A stretch of DNA of 64,000 nt from Neptunicoccus sediminis (GCF_001719615.1 NZ_MDVX01000004.1:27993-91992), one strand, 5' to 3'; shown: positions 35,988-44,711, counted from the stretch's first letter. Notes: a model not told the origin generated them from the letters alone. Numbers and translations: made by a program.

Positions 35988-38351
35988 ATGACAGATCAAG
36001 GAATTGGCGCCCGTGTCCTGCGCAAAGAGGACAAACGTTTCATCACCGGAAAAGGCAAATATACAGACGATATTGTCCAGCCTAATCAGGCTTATGCAGC
36101 CTTCGTGCGTTCGCCCCATGCCCATGCAAATGTGAAAAGCATTGATACCTCTGCCGCCGAAGCGATGGACGGGGTTGAAGCGGTTCTGAACGGTCATCAA
36201 CTGACAGGGGACGGGATCGGAAACATCATCTGCGGATGGGGGATCACCTCTAAAGACGGCAGCCCGATGAATATGGGCGCATGGTCCGCGCTGGCCACAG
36301 ATAAGGTGCGTTATGTGGGCGATGCGGTGGCCGTTGTCATCGCAGACAGCAAGGCGCAGGCGCAGGCCGCTGCCGAAGCGGTGATGGTGGATTACGAAAT
36401 CCTGCCCGCCACCTCTAACGTGCTTGCCTCCATGAAAGAAGGTGCCCCGCAAATCCACGAAAACGCGCCGGGCAACCTGATTTTTGATTGGGAGATCGGC
36501 AACAAGGATGAAACCGACGCAGCACTTGCCTCGGCCCATCACACAACCACGATGGAGATCACCAACAACCGGCTGTCGCCAAACCCGATGGAACCCCGTT
36601 CTGCGGTGGCGACTTTTGATGAATCCGAAGATCACTACACGCTATACACCACCTCTCAGAACCCCCATGTGGCCCGTCTGGTGCTCTCAGCGTTTTACAA
36701 TGTAGCGCCAGAGCATAAATTGCGGGTGATTGCGCCGGATGTGGGGGGCGGCTTTGGTGCCAAAATCTACATTTATCCCGAAGAAATCGTCTGTCTCTGG
36801 GCGTCGATGAAGACCAACCGTTCAGTAAAATGGACCTCCACCCGCTCCGAAGCTTTCCTGACAGATGCCCACGGGCGGGATCATGTCTCGACTGCGACAA
36901 TGGGCTTTGATGCGGACAACAATATCGTCGGTTTCAAGATCAACACCAAGGCAAATCTCGGGGCCTATATGTCCCTGTTTTCCTCTTCGGTGCCGACCTA
37001 TCTCTATGCAACGCTTCTGTCGGGCCAGTACAATATCGCCAATGTGTATTGCGATGTGCAGACCTATTACACCAATACGGTGCCTGTGGATGCCTACCGC
37101 GGGGCAGGGCGGCCGGAAGCGGCCTATCTGATTGAGCGGATGATGGAAACCGCTGCGCGGGAACTGGGTGTTGATCCGGGCGAATTGCGGCGTCAGAACT
37201 TTGTGCGGGAATTCCCCCATCAAACGCCGGTGATTATGGCCTATGACAGTGGCGATTTTGCCGGAAACCTTGATCAGGCCAAAGCCGCCGCCGATGTAGC
37301 CGGATTTTCTGCGCGCAAGGAAGAGGCGGCCAGGCGGGGCAAACTGCGGGGTTTGGGCTATTCCAACTATATCGAAGCCTGCGGCATCGCACCTTCGGCT
37401 GCGGTCGGATCACTTGGCGCGGGTGTCGGTCTGTGGGAAAGCGCGGAAGTCCGTGTAAACCCTGTTGGCACCATCGAAATCCTGACAGGATCGCACAGCC
37501 ACGGGCAGGGGCATGAAACCACCTTTGCCCAGCTTGTGTCAGAGCGGTTCGACCTGCCAACGGACAACATCCAGATCGTTCATGGTGACACCGACAAGGT
37601 TCAGTTCGGCATGGGCACCTATGGTTCGCGCTCCGGTGCGGTGGGCATGTCCGCGATTTCCAAGGCGCTCGACAAGGTTGAGGCCAAGGTCAAAAAGATC
37701 GCGGCCCATGTGCTGGAAGCCTCTGAAGATGACATTGTCATTGAAGGCGGCGAGGTGAAGGTCAAAGGCACCGACAAGGCGATGGGCTGGCATGAAGTCG
37801 GGCTGTCCGCCTATACCGCCCACAACCTGCCCGAAGGCATGGAACCCGGCCTGAAAGAAGGGGCATTTTACGACCCGACCAACTTTACCTTCCCTGCGGG
37901 CTGTTACATTTGCGAGGTCGAAGTCGATCCGCAAACCGGTGTTACCGAGATCGTGCAGTTCACCGCATCAGACGACTTTGGCACCATCATCAACCCGATG
38001 ATTGTGGAAGGTCAGGTGCATGGCGGGATCGCGCAAGGGATCGGTCAGGCCATGCTGGAACATGCGGTCTATGACGATGACGGGCAGCTTTTGTCGGGGT
38101 CTTATATGGATTACTGCATGCCCCGCGCCGACGATGTGCCAAACTATACCGTCAGCCATCACAGCACCACCTGTCCGGGCAATCCGCTGGGCATGAAAGG
38201 CTGCGGCGAGGCAGGGGCCATCGGTTCACCGCCAGCGGTGATCAATGCCATCACCGATGCCATCGGCAACAACAACCTGTCCATGCCAGCCACCCCGTCG
38301 CGGGTCTGGGCAGCCCTGCAACAGGTCTCTGCGGCGCAAGCGGCCGAATAA
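35988..38351 (+). CDS. coxL: form II CO dehydrogenase family, large molybdenum subunit
   Basis: 787 residues, xanthine-oxidase-family large subunit: VLRKEDKRFITGKGKYTDD, VGGGFGAKIYIYPEE, HGQGHETTFAQLV, YGSRSGAVGMS and GCGEAGAIGSPPAV (moco-proximal glutamate). The active-site loop reads AYRGAGR at residues 369-375. That is the form II signature; form I enzymes proven to oxidise CO have AYRCSFR with the Cu-binding Cys. Form II members are often annotated as CO dehydrogenase but their physiological substrate is unsettled, and roseobacters with only form II have been reported not to oxidise CO appreciably. Confidence 0.95.
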   Translation: MTDQGIGARVLRKEDKRFITGKGKYTDDIVQPNQAYAAFVRSPHAHANVKSIDTSAAEAMDGVEAVLNGHQLTGDGIGNIICGWGITSKDGSPMNMGAWSALATDKVRYVGDAVAVVIADSKAQAQAAAEAVMVDYEILPATSNVLASMKEGAPQIHENAPGNLIFDWEIGNKDETDAALASAHHTTTMEITNNRLSPNPMEPRSAVATFDESEDHYTLYTTSQNPHVARLVLSAFYNVAPEHKLRVIAPDVGGGFGAKIYIYPEEIVCLWASMKTNRSVKWTSTRSEAFLTDAHGRDHVSTATMGFDADNNIVGFKINTKANLGAYMSLFSSSVPTYLYATLLSGQYNIANVYCDVQTYYTNTVPVDAYRGAGRPEAAYLIERMMETAARELGVDPGELRRQNFVREFPHQTPVIMAYDSGDFAGNLDQAKAAADVAGFSARKEEAARRGKLRGLGYSNYIEACGIAPSAAVGSLGAGVGLWESAEVRVNPVGTIEILTGSHSHGQGHETTFAQLVSERFDLPTDNIQIVHGDTDKVQFGMGTYGSRSGAVGMSAISKALDKVEAKVKKIAAHVLEASEDDIVIEGGEVKVKGTDKAMGWHEVGLSAYTAHNLPEGMEPGLKEGAFYDPTNFTFPAGCYICEVEVDPQTGVTEIVQFTASDDFGTIINPMIVEGQVHGGIAQGIGQAMLEHAVYDDDGQLLSGSYMDYCMPRADDVPNYTVSHHSTTCPGNPLGMKGCGEAGAIGSPPAVINAITDAIGNNNLSMPATPSRVWAALQQVSAAQAAE

Positions 38352-38364
38352 GGAGTGATAGACC

Positions 38365-39159
38365 ATGTATGATACAACTTACTACCGTGCGTCCTCTGTT
38401 TCGGATGCAACATCGAAACTGGCAGGCACCGAGGACGGCAAGTTTCTGGCCGGCGGGCAAACCCTGATCCCGACCATGAAACAACGGCTCGCCGCGCCCT
38501 CCGATCTGGTGGATGTCTCGGGGATTGATGCCCTGAAAAACATCAGCGTAGACGGTGACACGGTGACAATCGGCGCGGCCTGCACCCATGCGCAGGTGGC
38601 CGGATCATCCGAGGTGGCGCAGGCTATCCCCGCTCTGGTTAGTCTTGCCAGTGGCATCGGAGATCCCGCTGTGCGGGCTCGTGGCACCATCGGCGGGTCT
38701 ATCGCCAACAACGATCCAGCGGCGGATTATCCGGCGGCCTGTCTTGGCCTCGGGGCGACTATCGTGACGGATTCACGGGAGGTTCCGGCGGACGAATTCT
38801 TTGTGGGCATGTTTGAAACAGCCCTTGAGGAAGGCGAGATGGTCACTGCGGTGAAATTCCCCAAACCTGCCAAAGCCGGATATGCCAAATTCCCGAACCC
38901 CGCGTCCCGTTACGCAATGGTTGGCGTGATGGCAGCCCAAACCGCAAATGGCGTACGGGTTGCGGTTACGGGGGCTGGCAATGACGGTGTATTCCGCCAC
39001 AGCGCACTGGAAGAGGCGCTTGGCGCGAACTGGTCCGCGGATGCGGCTCAGGGCGTCAGCACCGATGCCGCAGATATGATGGCCGATATTCACGGATCGT
39101 CCGAATATCGCGCCCATCTTGTTGGCGTCATGGCAGGGCGGGCCGTTGACAACAGTTAA
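38365..39159 (+). CDS. coxM: aerobic CO dehydrogenase family, FAD-binding medium subunit
   Basis: 264 residues. FAD-binding segments FLAGGQTLIPTMKQRL and GTIGGSIANNDPAADYPAA, then a CO_deh_flav_C-type domain. Accepts electrons from CoxS. Ribosome site AAGGAGTG. A strong terminator follows at 39177, closing the operon. Confidence 0.95.
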   Translation: MYDTTYYRASSVSDATSKLAGTEDGKFLAGGQTLIPTMKQRLAAPSDLVDVSGIDALKNISVDGDTVTIGAACTHAQVAGSSEVAQAIPALVSLASGIGDPAVRARGTIGGSIANNDPAADYPAACLGLGATIVTDSREVPADEFFVGMFETALEEGEMVTAVKFPKPAKAGYAKFPNPASRYAMVGVMAAQTANGVRVAVTGAGNDGVFRHSALEEALGANWSADAAQGVSTDAADMMADIHGSSEYRAHLVGVMAGRAVDNS

Positions 39160-39176
39160 GGACTGCTAAATCAAAG

Positions 39177-39212
39177 AAGGGCCTTTGTCGGTAACGGCGG
39201 GGGCCCTTTTTT
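39177..39212 (+). terminator. intrinsic terminator of the cox operon
   Basis: AAGGGCC (39177-39183) pairs with GGCCCTT (39202-39208) and is followed by a T-run. It lies 17 nt after the coxM stop and overlaps the upstream region of the LysR gene. Confidence 0.8.
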
Positions 39213-39232
39213 ATTTCTGGACAGGACTGATC

Positions 39233-40105
39233 ATGGATATTGTTCACATGCAAACCCTGATTGCCGTGGTTGAAGAGAGCAGTTTCACCGCCGCAGCAGC
39301 GCGGCTCGGAATTGCGAAATCCGTATGTTCGCGCCGGATCACCGATCTTGAAACCGATCTCGGGGCGCAACTGGTGAACCGCTCTACGCGCTCTGTGGTG
39401 CCAACGGATCTGGGGCGCGACTATTACCACAGTTGCCTTGATATTCTGGCGCGGATTGACGCCGCGAACGAGGCTGCAAAATGCAGCAGCGCCACTGTCA
39501 GCGGGCGGCTGCGCCTGTCCCTGCCAATCGCCTATACCGAGGCGGTGCTGGCCCCCAAACTGCAAGATTTCGCCTGCGCGCATGAAGAGGTTGAACTGGT
39601 TCTGCAACTGTCGGACAAGCGCGTGGACCTGATCTCTGAAGGGTTTGACGCGGCCGTACGGATTGGCCAGCTGGATGACAGCGGCTTGTTTGCTCGCAAG
39701 ATCGGGGTGGCGCAGCTGATGTGCTGTGCCGCGCCGGCCTATATCGAACGTCACGGCATGCCGCGTAGTTTTGAGGCGCTATCGGATCACGAATGCTTGC
39801 GCTACAACAACCTGACGTCCGGGTCCGAATGGGTTGCGCAAAAGGATGGTCAAGAGGTGCGCAAGCGGATAACCGGGCGGTTCGCCAGCAATTCCGGCGC
39901 GTATAACCGCCGGCTTACAATTGCCGGATTTGGCATTTCTGTGCAGCCGGATTTCCTGATCGGAGATGCTTTTGAAACCGGCGAATTGGTACCGGTGCTG
40001 TCAGATTATCAGTTTCCGGCGGCGGATATAAATATCGTATATCCGCAAAAACGGAACATGCCTGCATCCCTGCGTGCGTTGATTGATCACTTGAAGGAAG
40101 GATGA
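39233..40105 (+). CDS. LysR-family transcriptional regulator
   Basis: 290 residues from the ATG at 39233; a longer reading would start inside the cox terminator. HTH: LIAVVEESSFTAAAARLGIAKSVCSRRI with the typical LysR layout, then a substrate-binding domain beginning near RLRLSLPIAYTEAVLAPKL. Closest in style to the CrgA/DsdC-type aromatic or aldehyde-stress group, but the effector is unknown. Same direction as cox genes yet separated by the terminator, so it is its own unit. Confidence 0.92.
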   Translation: MDIVHMQTLIAVVEESSFTAAAARLGIAKSVCSRRITDLETDLGAQLVNRSTRSVVPTDLGRDYYHSCLDILARIDAANEAAKCSSATVSGRLRLSLPIAYTEAVLAPKLQDFACAHEEVELVLQLSDKRVDLISEGFDAAVRIGQLDDSGLFARKIGVAQLMCCAAPAYIERHGMPRSFEALSDHECLRYNNLTSGSEWVAQKDGQEVRKRITGRFASNSGAYNRRLTIAGFGISVQPDFLIGDAFETGELVPVLSDYQFPAADINIVYPQKRNMPASLRALIDHLKEG

Positions 40106-40236
40106 TTCGTTACCTTTCCCAGCGCTGCCAAAAACGTTGCCGCGCGTAAAGCTATTTTTTGGTTGATAGGTCAACCATATGAACTTAAACAAATAAAAAA
40201 TCGCCCGCTTCCCTGTTAAAAATTGAGAACAAGCTA

Positions 40237-40242
40237 TATAAT
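40237..40242 (+). promoter_or_regulatory. candidate -10 box of the cold-shock gene
   Basis: TATAAT lies 94 nt before the ATG. No good -35 hexamer is seen 16-18 nt upstream (best is TGTTAA). If used, it gives an AT-rich 5' UTR of about 87 nt, as in cspA-type genes. Confidence 0.4.
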
Positions 40243-40335
40243 TAAGGGACTGAAGGGTGCTGCTTGCAAACATTACCCGAAAGAAAGAAGAGAAATACCG
40301 AATGATTATCTGATATTTTGCTAGGGTGATAATAG

Positions 40336-40581
40336 ATGGGACAAAAGGCACAGACTGTAAAAAAGGGGCGGGTGCTTTGGTATGATGCCAGTCGCGGCTA
40401 CGGATTTGTCCGTCAGGCGGATACCGGTGCAAGCGTTTTTTTGACAAAAGATGCTTTGTCTGACTTTGGGCTGAGCGGTGTGCAAAGCGGTGCCGAAATC
40501 GACTACAGTGCTTTTGAGGGCGTAAATTCTTCCAGGGTTTCGTCGATCCGGAAACTCAAAGGGCTGCAAGCGCTCAGCTAA
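40336..40581 (+). CDS. divergent cold-shock-domain protein
   Basis: 81 residues. The single OB-fold cold-shock domain is recognised by GRVLWYDASRGYGFVRQ (RNP1-like GYGFV) and VFLTKDAL (RNP2 position). The usual RNP2 is VFVHxSA; here His is replaced by Thr, so nucleic-acid contacts may differ. Length and composition fit CspA-type RNA chaperones. Preceded by an AT-rich untranslated region. Confidence 0.85.
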   Translation: MGQKAQTVKKGRVLWYDASRGYGFVRQADTGASVFLTKDALSDFGLSGVQSGAEIDYSAFEGVNSSRVSSIRKLKGLQALS

Positions 40582-40599
40582 TTTCTGTGCCAGTTTGAA

Positions 40600-40620
40600 G
40601 GGCACGCCATCGACGTGCCC
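40600..40620. terminator. hairpin between convergent csp and ilvH
   Basis: GGGCACG / CGTGCCC with a 7-nt loop, centred between the two stop codons. No clear U-tract on either strand; placement suggests a shared transcript end. Confidence 0.45.
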
Positions 40621-40647
40621 GATCAATTAATATGATTACGTCTCGGA

Positions 40648-41208
40648 TCAGCTGCCGCGCATGATCGCGGCGACACCGGTCCGGGCCACTTCGACCAGGC
40701 CGAGCGGACGCATCATCTCGACAAATGCGTCGATTTTCTCCGGCGCGCCGGTGATTTCAAACACAAAACTCTCCAGCGTGCTGTCCACAACATTGGCGCG
40801 GAACACTTCGGACGTGCGCATCGCCTCCACCCGCTTTTCCCCGACACCGTTCACTTTGATCAGCGCCAGCTCCCGTTCCACACTCGGGCCTTCAACGGTC
40901 AGGTCGTGTACTTCGTGGACCGGCACCAGACGGCCAAGCTGTGCCTTGATCTGTTCGATCACCTGCGGCGTTCCCGTGGTGACAACCGTGATCCGCGACA
41001 GATGCCCAGCGTGATCGGTTTCCGCCACGGTGAGGCTTTCGATATTGTAGCCCCGTCCCGAAAACAGGCCGATCACACGGGCCAGAACACCCGCTTCGTT
41101 ATCCACCAGCACCGCTAGCGTGTGGGTTTCAATTTCGTCACCATAGGTGCTTCTTAGGTCATAGGCGCTCTTGCGGGAGGCGCCTTTCTTGATCCGGAGT
41201 GCGTTCAT
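40648..41208 (-). CDS. ilvH: acetolactate synthase small (regulatory) subunit
   Basis: 186 residues from the ATG at 41208; a GGA-rich stretch about 9 nt upstream favours it over the ATG at 41220. ACT domain LAVLVDNEAGVLARVIGLFSGRGYNIESL at the N-terminus (first half of the motif conserved) and a C-terminal IlvH-C domain. Confers valine feedback control on the large subunit. Second gene of ilvI-ilvH, 39 nt after ilvI. Confidence 0.96.
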   Translation of the reverse strand: MNALRIKKGASRKSAYDLRSTYGDEIETHTLAVLVDNEAGVLARVIGLFSGRGYNIESLTVAETDHAGHLSRITVVTTGTPQVIEQIKAQLGRLVPVHEVHDLTVEGPSVERELALIKVNGVGEKRVEAMRTSEVFRANVVDSTLESFVFEITGAPEKIDAFVEMMRPLGLVEVARTGVAAIMRGS

Positions 41209-41247
41209 TGTTTTTTCCATTATTAGCGTTGAAGGGCAGGGCGCGGG

Positions 41248-43002
41248 TTAAACCATCACCGCGCCACCGGCTTCAATCGCGCCTTCGGTCGAGGCGTTGC
41301 CGAGGAGCATCTCGTTATGGGCTTTGCCCGACGGGATCATCGGGAAGCAGTTTTCGTGTTTTTCCACCAGACAGTCGAACAGAACCGGACCGTCATGGTT
41401 GATCATCTCAAGGATCGCATCGTCCAGATCATCGGGATCGGACACCTGAATACCCTTGGCGCCAAAGGCTTCGGCCAGTTTCACGAAATCGGGCAGGGAT
41501 TCAGACCAGCTGCTGGAATAGCGTTCGCCGTGCAGAAGTTCCTGCCACTGTCGCACCATGCCAAGGCGTTCGTTGTTCAGGATGAACTGTTTCACCGGAA
41601 GGCGGTACTGCATGGCGGTGCCCATTTCCTGCATGTTCATCAGCCAGCTTGCTTCCCCCGCGATATTAATGACGAGTGATTCAGGATGCGCCATTTGCAC
41701 CCCGATCGAGGCCGGAAAGCCATAGCCCATTGTGCCAAGCCCACCCGACGTCATCCAGCGGTTCGGATCGTTAAACCCAAGGAACTGTGCTGCCCACATC
41801 TGGTGCTGGCCCACTTCGGTGGTGATATAGCGGTCGTGATCCTTGGTCAGCGCCTCAAGCCGTTGCAGCGCATATTGCGGCTTGATGATCTTGCCTTCCT
41901 GTTTGAAGCCCAGACAATCTTTGGCGCGCCACTGGTTGATCTTGCCCCACCATTTGGTGATCGCCTCTGCTTCGGTCTTGCGGCCGCGGGATTTCCAGAC
42001 TTTCATCAGATCTTCCAGAACATGCCCGATGTCCCCGATGATCGGCACATCCACATGGATCACCTTGTTGATGGAAGACGGGTCGATGTCGATATGAACC
42101 TTCTTGGAATTCGGGCTGAAGGCGTCCACCCGTCCGGTGATCCGGTCGTCAAACCGTGCGCCAACGCAGATCATCAGATCGCAGTCGTGCATGGTCATAT
42201 TCGCCTCATAGGTGCCGTGCATCCCCAACATGCCGATCCATTTGTCACTGCTGGCCGGATACGCGCCCAGCCCCATCAGGGTAGAGGTTACAGGGAATTT
42301 CGTCGCATCCGCCAGCTCGCGCAGCAACATAGAGGCCGCCGGACCGGAGTTGATCACACCGCCACCGGAATAGATCACCGGCTTTTTCGCGGTCTCCATC
42401 AGCGCGGCCAGTTCGGTGATCTTGTCCATATCGCCTTTGACGCGCGGGTTGTAATGGCCTTTGTCCGCTTTTGCTGGTGCTACATAAGTCCCATTGGCAA
42501 ACTGCACATCCTTCGGGATGTCGATCAGCACCGGACCGGGGCGGCCCGAGGTGGCGACATGAAACGCCTGATGCATGGTCTTGGCCAGCTCGTTCGTGTC
42601 CCGCACCAGCCAGTTGTGCTTGGTACAGGGGCGGGTGATGCCAACGGTATCTGCCTCCTGAAAGGCATCGTTGCCGATCATGAAGGTGGGCACCTGACCT
42701 GTAAGCACGATCATCGGAATGCTGTCCATCAGCGCATCGGTCATGCCGGTCACAGCGTTTGTCGCACCCGGACCGGAGGTCACAAGAACAACGCCGGGCT
42801 TGCCGGTGGATCGCGCATAGCCTTCGGCCGCGTGGGTCGCGCCCTGTTCGTGGCGCACCAGAACGTGGCGAATGTCGTTTTGCTGGAAGATTTCATCATA
42901 GATCGGCAGCACAGCGCCACCGGGGTATCCGAAGACTGTGTCCACACCCTGATCCTTCAGGGCTTTAACAACAATTTGGGCTCCACTCATCTGACGTGTC
43001 AT
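41248..43002 (-). CDS. ilvI: acetolactate synthase large subunit
   Basis: 584 residues. ThDP enzyme forming acetolactate or acetohydroxybutyrate in valine, leucine and isoleucine synthesis. Catalytic-Glu region LVRHEQGATHAAEGYAR, TSGPGATNAVTGMTDAL, and the C-terminal ThDP site INIAGEASWLMNMQEMGTA. In the latter, the usual GDGSF/GDGAF is replaced by GEASW, seen in many alphaproteobacterial IlvB proteins. GGAG lies about 9 nt before the ATG. The upstream 150 nt form a transcription attenuator. Confidence 0.96.
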   Translation of the reverse strand: MTRQMSGAQIVVKALKDQGVDTVFGYPGGAVLPIYDEIFQQNDIRHVLVRHEQGATHAAEGYARSTGKPGVVLVTSGPGATNAVTGMTDALMDSIPMIVLTGQVPTFMIGNDAFQEADTVGITRPCTKHNWLVRDTNELAKTMHQAFHVATSGRPGPVLIDIPKDVQFANGTYVAPAKADKGHYNPRVKGDMDKITELAALMETAKKPVIYSGGGVINSGPAASMLLRELADATKFPVTSTLMGLGAYPASSDKWIGMLGMHGTYEANMTMHDCDLMICVGARFDDRITGRVDAFSPNSKKVHIDIDPSSINKVIHVDVPIIGDIGHVLEDLMKVWKSRGRKTEAEAITKWWGKINQWRAKDCLGFKQEGKIIKPQYALQRLEALTKDHDRYITTEVGQHQMWAAQFLGFNDPNRWMTSGGLGTMGYGFPASIGVQMAHPESLVINIAGEASWLMNMQEMGTAMQYRLPVKQFILNNERLGMVRQWQELLHGERYSSSWSESLPDFVKLAEAFGAKGIQVSDPDDLDDAILEMINHDGPVLFDCLVEKHENCFPMIPSGKAHNEMLLGNASTEGAIEAGGAVMV

Positions 43003-43039
43003 TTTTCTTGCTCCAGCTTCACATCATAGGATCAGGCAT

Positions 43040-43062
43040 AAAAAAACCCCCGTTCAGGGGGG
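43040..43062 (-). terminator. ilv attenuator: intrinsic terminator
   Basis: On the minus strand CCCCC-TGAAC-GGGGG is followed by seven T residues (43046-43040), 38 nt before the ilvI start. A strong intrinsic terminator located between the leader peptide and ilvI. Confidence 0.9.
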
Positions 43063-43063
43063 C

Positions 43064-43108
43064 GCGCATGGGTGTAGGAACGATCGTTACCGTTTCCGCG
43101 CCATGCGC
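43064..43108 (-). promoter_or_regulatory. ilv attenuator: alternative stem (pause/antiterminator region)
   Basis: GCGCATGG (43108-43101 on the minus strand) and CCATGCGC (43071-43064) form an 8-bp perfect stem that starts at the leader stop codon. A GGCGCG within its 5' side can also pair with the CGCGCC just before the terminator, removing part of the terminator's 5' arm, which would make a switch. Confidence 0.65.
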
Positions 43109-43149
43109 TACGTCACCACGACTAGAATATATGCCATTTCCGTTCTCAT
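43108..43149 (-). CDS. ilv leader peptide MRTEMAYILVVVT
   Basis: A 13-codon reading frame, ATG at 43149 and TAG at 43110-43108. Codons 8-12 are Ile, Leu, Val, Val, Val, the products of the pathway. Stalling of a ribosome there when these aminoacyl-tRNAs are scarce would prevent the downstream terminator from forming. No Shine-Dalgarno is seen, and the predicted -10 box ends 9 nt upstream, so the message probably begins at or next to the ATG (leaderless). Confidence 0.88.
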   Translation of the reverse strand: MRTEMAYILVVVT

Positions 43150-43158
43150 GGCGGTGAC

Positions 43159-43185
43159 ATTATGGAGGGTGGTTGGGAGGGTCAA
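43159..43185 (-). promoter_or_regulatory. ilvIH promoter
   Basis: Minus strand: TTGACC (43185-43180), 15-nt spacer, CATAAT (43164-43159). The spacer is short but the boxes are good, and the position fits a transcript that starts at the leader ATG. Confidence 0.65.
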
Positions 43186-43579
43186 GAGCTTTTGCCAAGA
43201 AAATGTCGTTTTAACGCCGGTTTTTGAAACATTCGGAAAACCGTTGGTGAATCCTCTGATGTTTGCAGCTGATCAAGGTGCCGTGCACAGGGCGAGAATC
43301 TGTTCCGGCGCCTTTTTGCATACCAATGCAGATTCGCAGGTCCCGCGCCGGAAAAACTGCCAAAAATTTTGGCATTGTCTGACACTATTTACCCGACCGT
43401 TTTGCCGGCATCTGGCCTCATGTCCTTAATTTACTGGCCCTAGGTTGGTTGGTTTGATTAATTGTTGCTTTTTTAATTACGTCCATTGCATTGTGGTCTG
43501 GCATACAGCGGATCGCTTGGGAGAGATTACCGATCCGTTAGAAAATGCGTAAAAAAGACAACATGGAGGAAATCTTTAT
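43186..43579. other. intergenic region between ilv promoter and dctP
   Basis: About 390 nt between divergent transcription units. No reading frame with codon use like the neighbours and no RNA gene was recognised. It should contain the dctP promoter; the 100 nt before dctP are AT-rich and end in the ribosome site ATGGAGGAAATC. Confidence 0.6.
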
Positions 43580-44668
43580 ATGGAACGACGTAAGTTTCTT
43601 ACGAGTGCGGCGCTTGGTGCCGGTGCTGCGGCGCTGGCCAGCCCTGCGGTCGCGGCAAGCCACGCAAAACAACTGACAATCGTATCAACTTGGCCACGGG
43701 ATTTTCCGGGTCTGGGTACATCTGCACAGCGTCTTGCCGAACGGATCGCCGTTCTGTCCAATGGCGCGTTCAACGTAGAGTATTTCGCAGCCGGCGAACG
43801 CGTTGGGGCCTTTGACTCCTTTGACGAAGTCGCTTCGGGCAACAGCCAGGCCTATATCGGCGCGGATTATTACTGGGGCGGCAAGCACCCTGCATTCAAC
43901 TATTTCACCTCCGTTCCGTTCGGGATGTCCACACCGGAGTGGAACGCCTGGATCAAACACGCAGGCGGTCAGGCGTTGTGGGACAAACTGTCCGGCGAAT
44001 TCGGTCTGAAAGCTATTGGTTGCGGCTCAACCGGCACACAGGCTGGCGGCTGGTTTAACAAGGAAATCAACTCTCCGGATGATTTCAACGGTCTGAAAAT
44101 GCGTATTCCGGGCCTTGGCGGTCAGGTTCTGTCCAAAATGGGCGCATCGACTGTGTCACTGCCCGGCGGCCAGATCTACGAAAACCTTGTATCCGGTTCC
44201 ATCGAAGCAACAGAATGGGTTGGTCCGTATAACGACTACTTCATGAAGTTCTACGAAGCGGCAAAATACTACTACACTGGTGGTATGCACGAGCCGGGCG
44301 GCGGCATCGCATTTGGTATGAACAAAGCATGGTGGGACGGTCTGTCCGACTATGAAAAAGCGATCATCGAAGCCGCTTGTGCCGAAGAACTGGCCTCTTC
44401 CCACGAAGAAGCCATCGCCAAGAACGGGGAATTCCTTGCCCGTCTGGTGGATGATCACGGCGTTCAGGTCCGTGCTTTCAATGACGATGTCTGGGATGCC
44501 TTCGGAGAGGCCGCCGCAGAGGTGTTTGAAGACGCCCGTGCGCACTCTGCCTTGGCGACAGAGGTGGATGACCACTTCCAGTCAACGCTGCGGGCGCAAG
44601 GCGCAATGCTTGCAGCCTTTGAAGGGACCTTCATCAACCAGCGTAACCGTGTTCTCGGCCTTATCTAA
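43580..44668 (+). CDS. TRAP transporter solute-binding protein, DctP/TakP type
   Basis: 362 residues. The N-terminus MERRKFLTSAALGAG has a twin-arginine motif and a signal ending ASPAVAA-SH, so export is probably by Tat, as known for TakP of Rhodobacter. Mature segments VSTWPRDFPGLGTSAQRLAERI, KMRIPGLGGQVLSKMGAS and YENLVSGSIEATEWVGPYND match the TakP/2-oxoacid branch; this suggests 2-oxo acids or similar monocarboxylates, not proven. First gene of dctP-Q-M with GGAGG ribosome site. Ile-ending, rich in Ala near the C-terminus. Confidence 0.9.
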   Translation: MERRKFLTSAALGAGAAALASPAVAASHAKQLTIVSTWPRDFPGLGTSAQRLAERIAVLSNGAFNVEYFAAGERVGAFDSFDEVASGNSQAYIGADYYWGGKHPAFNYFTSVPFGMSTPEWNAWIKHAGGQALWDKLSGEFGLKAIGCGSTGTQAGGWFNKEINSPDDFNGLKMRIPGLGGQVLSKMGASTVSLPGGQIYENLVSGSIEATEWVGPYNDYFMKFYEAAKYYYTGGMHEPGGGIAFGMNKAWWDGLSDYEKAIIEAACAEELASSHEEAIAKNGEFLARLVDDHGVQVRAFNDDVWDAFGEAAAEVFEDARAHSALATEVDDHFQSTLRAQGAMLAAFEGTFINQRNRVLGLI

Positions 44669-44691
44669 GGCACCTGAACATGCTGATCGGG

Positions 44692-44711
44692 GCGGGGCTT
44701 AACAGCCCCGC
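44692..44711 (+). promoter_or_regulatory. intercistronic stem-loop after dctP
   Basis: GCGGGGCT / AGCCCCGC, 8-bp perfect arms with a 4-nt loop, 24 nt after the dctP stop and 99 nt before dctQ. No long U-tract. Such stems usually stabilise or partially terminate the message so that the binding protein is made in excess over the permease. Confidence 0.65.

Noticed and set aside
41686..43029. A 447-residue open frame on the plus strand opposite ilvI
   Set aside because: Antisense to a clear acetolactate synthase gene; composition is that of a shadow frame.
43103..43429. A 108-codon plus-strand frame upstream of dctP
   Set aside because: It runs antisense across the ilv leader and promoter, has no ribosome site and shows no protein-like composition.
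43500..43530. GntR-type operator near TGGTCTGGCATACAG before dctP
   Set aside because: Only a loose half-site resemblance; no symmetric partner could be defined.
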